A stretch of DNA of 64,000 nucleotides, from the NCBI RefSeq assembly GCF_030705305.1, contig NZ_JAUZEE010000015.1, positions 1 through 64,000 of the forward strand. Reading direction: 5' to 3'. The DNA is from Leptothrix discophora. GTDB taxonomy: Bacteria; Pseudomonadota; Gammaproteobacteria; Burkholderiales; Burkholderiaceae_C. Positions 60,437-64,000 of the stretch are shown here, piece after piece. The notes below the pieces were generated by a model, which worked only from the letters and a program-made list of their open reading frames with translations, searched no databases and was not told where the DNA came from. The first letter of the stretch is position 1. Every line of letters begins with the position of its first letter. Both the position numbers and the translations under genes were made by a program.

Positions 60437-61971
60437 ACCCGTCGTTCCACGCCGATGCAAGCGACACGACGCCACATGACATCCCGGCCGACCAGGCGCT
60501 GCTGGCCATCGCCCGGCACCGTGGCTTGCTGCTGCTGGACCTCGACGAGACGCTCTACCTGCGCAACTCGACCGAGGACTTCATCGACACCGCCCGCCCG
60601 CGCACGCTGGCCCTGCTGCTGCTGCGCCTGCTCGACGCGCTGCGGCCCTGGCGCTGGACCGGCGGGGCGGTCACGCGCGACGCCTGGCGCGTGCGGCTGA
60701 TCCTGAGCTGCTTCCCGGCCACCACCGCGCGCTGGCGGCGCGAGGTCGCCGGGCTGGCCGAGCGACACGGCAACGCGGCGCTGCTGCAGGTGCTGGGCGT
60801 GTCCGGCACGGTGCCGTCTGGCGCGGTCGTGGCCACCGCTGGCTTCCTGCCCATCGTCGCGCCGCTGGTGGCCGCGCTCGGGCTGCCGGGCGCGCGCATC
60901 GTCGCGGTGCGGGTCTGGCATTTCGCCGACCGGCGCGTGGGCAAGCTGCACCTGGCCCGGCAGGCGCTGGGCGACGAGGCGGTGCGCGCCTCGATGGTGC
61001 TGACCGACTCGTCACAGGACCGGGCCCTGCTGGACCACTGCGCCCGGCCGCTGCGGGTGGTCTGGCCCGGTGCGCGCTTCCAGGCCGCGCTGGGTGGCGT
61101 CTACCTGCCGGGGCAGTACCTGTCGTGCGTCAAGCGGCCGGGCGAGCGCTACATCGTGCGCGCCATCCTGCAGGAGGACTACGCCTTCTGGCTGCTGTCC
61201 TCGGTCGCGCTGGCCGCGCAGCCGCTGCTGCACGCGCTGGGCCTGCTGGCGCTGCTGCTGTCGTTCTGGGCCATCTACGAGCGCGGCTACGTCGACAACG
61301 ACCGCGTCGCCGCGCGCCACGAGGCCGAGCCCAAGCTGAGCGCGGCCTTCCACGACGCGCCGGTGGCGACGCCGGCGGTCGCGCCCTGGCTGTGGGCCCT
61401 GGCCAGCGCGGCCGTCGCGGTCGTGCTGCTGCGTGGCCCCCTGCCGTGGCAGGACGATGCGCCGTGGACGGCCTGGGCCGCACCCTGGGCCGGCTGGACG
61501 CTGGTGCTGCTGGCCACCCAGTGCGGCTTCGCGCTCTACAACCGCTGCGACAAGGCCACCCGGGTGTGGCTGTTCGTGGCGCTGCAGTTCGCCCGCAGCG
61601 CGGCCTTCGTCGTGCTGGTGCCGATCCTGCCGATCGGCGCGGTCGCGCTGGGCGCGCATGTGCTGGCGCGCTGGGTGCCGTACCACGTCTACCGGCTGGC
61701 CGGCCGCGACTGGCCCGGCACGCCGGTGCAGCTGATGCGGCTGATGTTCTTCATCGTGCTGGCCTTGCTGCTCGCCTTGGCGCAGGGCATGGCGGAGGGC
61801 TTGGCGCTGCTGGCCAGTCCGACCGCGCTGGCCCTGTTCGGCTGGAACCTGCTGCGCGCGCGGCAGGAACTCGTGGCGGTGCTGCGTGCTGCCACGCGGA
61901 TCGACCGCATCGATCACCCGGATCTCCCCGATCACCCCGACCCCCTCGACCGGAGCCTGCCGCCGCCATGA
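60433..61971 (+). CDS. HAD-like phosphatase domain fused to a polytopic membrane domain
   Basis: 512 residues. The N half (about 25-240) is a HAD domain: the nucleophile motif LLDLDETLYLRNS (DxDxT), a Thr-bearing GVSGTVPSG, the Lys region GKLHLARQAL, and the Asp of VLTDSSQDRAL. The C half (about 250-490) has about seven or eight hydrophobic helices. Between them lies an ERGYVDNDRVAARHEAEPKLS segment resembling the acidic substrate loop of UbiA-type prenyltransferases (N-D-x3-E), which I note only as a hint. It may make or dephosphorylate a prenyl-linked sugar. It overlaps both neighbours by ATGA within the exopolysaccharide operon. Confidence 0.75.
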   Translation: MNPSFHADASDTTPHDIPADQALLAIARHRGLLLLDLDETLYLRNSTEDFIDTARPRTLALLLLRLLDALRPWRWTGGAVTRDAWRVRLILSCFPATTARWRREVAGLAERHGNAALLQVLGVSGTVPSGAVVATAGFLPIVAPLVAALGLPGARIVAVRVWHFADRRVGKLHLARQALGDEAVRASMVLTDSSQDRALLDHCARPLRVVWPGARFQAALGGVYLPGQYLSCVKRPGERYIVRAILQEDYAFWLLSSVALAAQPLLHALGLLALLLSFWAIYERGYVDNDRVAARHEAEPKLSAAFHDAPVATPAVAPWLWALASAAVAVVLLRGPLPWQDDAPWTAWAAPWAGWTLVLLATQCGFALYNRCDKATRVWLFVALQFARSAAFVVLVPILPIGAVALGAHVLARWVPYHVYRLAGRDWPGTPVQLMRLMFFIVLALLLALAQGMAEGLALLASPTALALFGWNLLRARQELVAVLRAATRIDRIDHPDLPDHPDPLDRSLPPP

Positions 61972-62996
61972 ACCACGACCACGATCCCGTCTTCGACCCC
62001 ACCGACCGCCACGCCGACCGTCCAACCTGGGGCCAGCCGCCGTCGCGCGCCTCGATCAGCGTGTGCATCGCCACCTACCGCCGGCCCGACCGGCTGGGCC
62101 ACCTGCTCGACGACCTTGTGCGCCAGAGCCTGCTGCCGCTGGAGGTGGTGGTGGTCGACAACGACGCCACCGGCAGCGCCCGCGAGGTGGTCGCCTGGCG
62201 ACGCGCGCGCGGCTGTCCCTTCGAGCTGGTCTACGGCACCCAGCCGGAGCAGAACATCGCGCTGACGCGCAACCGCAGCGTCGCGCTGGCGCACGGCAGC
62301 TGGCTGGCCTTCATCGACGACGACGAGCGGGCCGCGCCGCACTGGCTGGCCGACCTGGTCGAGGCCGCCTGCCAGCACGCCGCCTTCGGCCAGGACGCGG
62401 CCGACGCGGTGCTCGGCCCGGTCGTGCCGCTGCTGCCCGAGACCGCGCCGGCCTGGATCCGGGCCGGCGACTTCTACCGCTGGCCGCGCAGCAGGACCGG
62501 CGCGATCGTGCCGCTGAACCGGCTGCGCTTCGGCAACGTGCTGGTGCGCGGCGCGCTGCTGCGTGACCGCGAGTCGCCGTTCGACCCCGCCTACGGCCTG
62601 ACCGGCGGCGAGGACGGCGAGCTGCTCGGCCGCCTGGTCCAGCAGGGCGCACGGGTGATCTGGTGCGACGAGGCGGTGGTCACCGAACCGGTCGAGGCCA
62701 GCCGGCAGAACCTGCGCTGGCTGATGCTGCGCGGCCTGCGCGGCGGGCAGGACTACGCCCGCCACCGCCTGAGCGGCCGCTTCGGCCGGCTCGGCCTGGC
62801 CGGACGCGCCGGGCTGATGGTCCGCTCGGCCGCGCAATGCGCCGTCGCGCTGGTGCTGGTCCCGCTGGGCGCGCTGCTGGGCCGCCACCGCGCCGCGCAG
62901 GCGCTGATCCTGGCGGCGGCCAACGCCGGCAAGGTCTCGGGCTGCGCCGGCTGGCACTACCGCGAGTACGCCACCACGGCAGGGGCCGCGTCATGA
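61968..62996 (+). CDS. GT2 family glycosyltransferase
   Basis: 342 residues. A GT-A fold starts at about residue 30 with SISVCIATYRRPDRLGHLLDDLVRQS and VEVVVVDN-type strand LEVVVVDNDATGSAREVV. The nucleotide/metal motif is AFIDDDERAAPHWL (DDDE for DxD), and the acceptor end is GLTGGEDGELLGRLVQQGARV (the ED motif). The C-terminal RAGLMVRSAAQCAVALVLVPLGALLG segment could associate with the membrane. It adds one sugar to the repeat unit; donor and linkage are unknown. The ATG overlaps the preceding stop and its stop overlaps the next ATG. Confidence 0.9.
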   Translation: MNHDHDPVFDPTDRHADRPTWGQPPSRASISVCIATYRRPDRLGHLLDDLVRQSLLPLEVVVVDNDATGSAREVVAWRRARGCPFELVYGTQPEQNIALTRNRSVALAHGSWLAFIDDDERAAPHWLADLVEAACQHAAFGQDAADAVLGPVVPLLPETAPAWIRAGDFYRWPRSRTGAIVPLNRLRFGNVLVRGALLRDRESPFDPAYGLTGGEDGELLGRLVQQGARVIWCDEAVVTEPVEASRQNLRWLMLRGLRGGQDYARHRLSGRFGRLGLAGRAGLMVRSAAQCAVALVLVPLGALLGRHRAAQALILAAANAGKVSGCAGWHYREYATTAGAAS

Positions 62997-64000
62997 GCGA
63001 TCTCGTGCAGGCCCTGCTGTGGCTGACCGTCTGGATGACCCTGTGGCTGGGCGCCTGGCTGCTGATCGGCGCGGCGGTGTTCGCGCTGCTGCTGCCGCTG
63101 CTGACGTCCAGCCTCTACCTGCTGGGGCTGACGCTGTTGTCGGGCCGGCCGAAGCCGTGTCCGGAGGCGCCGCAGCGGCTGCGCCTGGACATCGTCGTGC
63201 CGGCGCACGACGAGGCCGCACTGATCGGACGCACCGTCGCCAGCCTGCTGGCGGTCAGCTGGCCGGCGGCGCGGCGACGGGTCTGCGTGGTGGCCGACAA
63301 CTGCAGCGACGACACCGCCGCCCGGGCCCGCGCCGCCGGCGCCGTCGTCTGGACGCGCGATGACCCGGGCCTGCGCGGCAAGGGCCATGCGCTGGCCCAT
63401 GGCTTCGAGGCCAGCCGGCGCGACGGCTGGGCCGATGCGGTCGTGGTGGTCGATGCCGACAGCATCGTCAGCGCCAACCTGCTGCAGGCCTGCGCCGACC
63501 GGATCGAGCACGGCGCCCAGGTCGTGCAGGTCCACCATGGCGTGCTCAATGTGCAGGACTCCTGGCGCACCCGGCTGATGGCGATCGCGCTGGAGGCCTT
63601 CCACCGCGTGCGCTCGCGCGGCCGCGAACGGCTGGGCCTGTCCTGCGGCCTGCGCGGCAACGGCTGGAGCGCCACCCATGCGCTGCTGCAGCGCGTGCCC
63701 TACCGCGCCTGGTCGCTGGCCGAGGACATCGAGTTCGGCCTCGACCTCGGCCTGGCCGGCGTGCGGGTCCACCATGCCGACGAGGCCAGCGTGGACTCCC
63801 AGATGGTCAACGGCGCGGCGGCGGCCGTGAGCCAGCGGCGTCGCTGGGAAGACGGCCGCTGGCAGCTGCGGCGCGATCGCCTGGGCGAACTGGGCCGCGC
63901 GGCCCTGGGCCCTGGCCGGCCGGTGGCCGTGCGCTGGATCTGCCTGGACCTGGCGATGGACCTGGTCGTGCCGCCGCTGGCCACGCTGGTGCTGATGGCC
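62993..64000 (+). CDS. membrane GT2 glycosyltransferase, cut by the window end
   Basis: 336 codons are visible and the frame is open at the right edge. Two N-terminal helices (LVQALLWLTVWMTLWLGAWLLIGAAVFALLLPLL) are followed by a processive-type GT2 domain: LRLDIVVPAHDEAALIGRTVASLL, VCVVADNCSDDTAARARAAGAVV, a GKGHALAHGFEAS helix, VVVVDADSIVSANLL (DxD), RGNGWSATHALL, SLAEDIEFGLDLGLAG (ED) and QMVNGAAAAVSQRRRWEDGR (QxxRW). A further helix begins at the edge. It resembles glycan synthases of the cellulose/hyaluronan synthase type. The start overlaps the upstream stop. Confidence 0.9.
   Translation, partial: MSDLVQALLWLTVWMTLWLGAWLLIGAAVFALLLPLLTSSLYLLGLTLLSGRPKPCPEAPQRLRLDIVVPAHDEAALIGRTVASLLAVSWPAARRRVCVVADNCSDDTAARARAAGAVVWTRDDPGLRGKGHALAHGFEASRRDGWADAVVVVDADSIVSANLLQACADRIEHGAQVVQVHHGVLNVQDSWRTRLMAIALEAFHRVRSRGRERLGLSCGLRGNGWSATHALLQRVPYRAWSLAEDIEFGLDLGLAGVRVHHADEASVDSQMVNGAAAAVSQRRRWEDGRWQLRRDRLGELGRAALGPGRPVAVRWICLDLAMDLVVPPLATLVLMA

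Overview
The window is very GC-rich DNA (roughly 70% by eye) with almost every codon ending in G or C and genes packed head to tail. Family content points to the order Burkholderiales, most like the Leptothrix/Sphaerotilus/Rubrivivax group: DUF1840, DUF3309, Uma2, large cyclic-glucan synthase, Crp-like regulators of the CNRHHTLDQQL type and an FeS-photolyase/DUF2256 light cluster. That placement is inference; no rRNA or tRNA gene lies in the window to anchor it. I see no CRISPR array, insertion sequence, prophage or integrase.

Region 1 (1-11.8 kb) is a complete methylmalonyl-CoA route for propionate: the sucC start at the left edge, a GntR/FCD regulator divergent from a one-chain methylmalonyl-CoA mutase, a GNAT protein, the MeaB chaperone, pccB, pccA, a VOC protein that is probably the epimerase, a Uma2 nuclease-fold gene, and prpE. 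A 13-bp AT-rich element occurs in the gntR/mutase promoter and again, inverted, just before prpE. It is a candidate shared operator. Region 2 (12-18.6 kb) holds two tandem FemAB/CelD-like acyltransferases, a chromate transporter, ribA and a chemotaxis receptor. Region 3 (18.6-25 kb) is a light-response cluster: a MerR regulator divergent from an FAD amine-oxidase-like protein, DUF2256, an FeS-cluster photolyase, an unusual SDR and a second photolyase-like protein. Three direct repeats lie in the shared promoter.

Region 4 (25-49.7 kb) is a stress and envelope island. It has a 2877-residue cyclic beta-1,2-glucan synthase behind two tiny genes, three Crp/Fnr-like regulators, fumC, acnA, two GGDEF proteins (one degenerate), a BON lipoprotein, DUF883/YqjE-like membrane proteins, an OmpA-like porin, an AI-2E-type permease, a NarL-type response regulator, DUF3309 and DUF535. 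Many gaps carry a palindrome GTGCG-N4-CGCAC or a near match, which I propose is the operator of the Crp-like paralogues.

Region 5 (49.9-64 kb) is an exopolysaccharide locus. A secreted GH5 glycanase with two nearly identical IPT domains is followed by a divergent promoter region with four more palindrome-like sites. On one side are a WcaJ-type sugar transferase and a WecG-type glycosyltransferase fused to a copy of the WcaJ N-terminal half. On the other is a mostly translationally coupled operon: chain-length protein, a BY-kinase-like protein without a P-loop, an ExoQ-like polymerase, an acyltransferase, a HAD-membrane fusion and two GT2 enzymes, the last cut by the window end. The shared sites suggest that cyclic glucan, exopolysaccharide and stress functions are controlled together; this is the most interesting hypothesis in the window.
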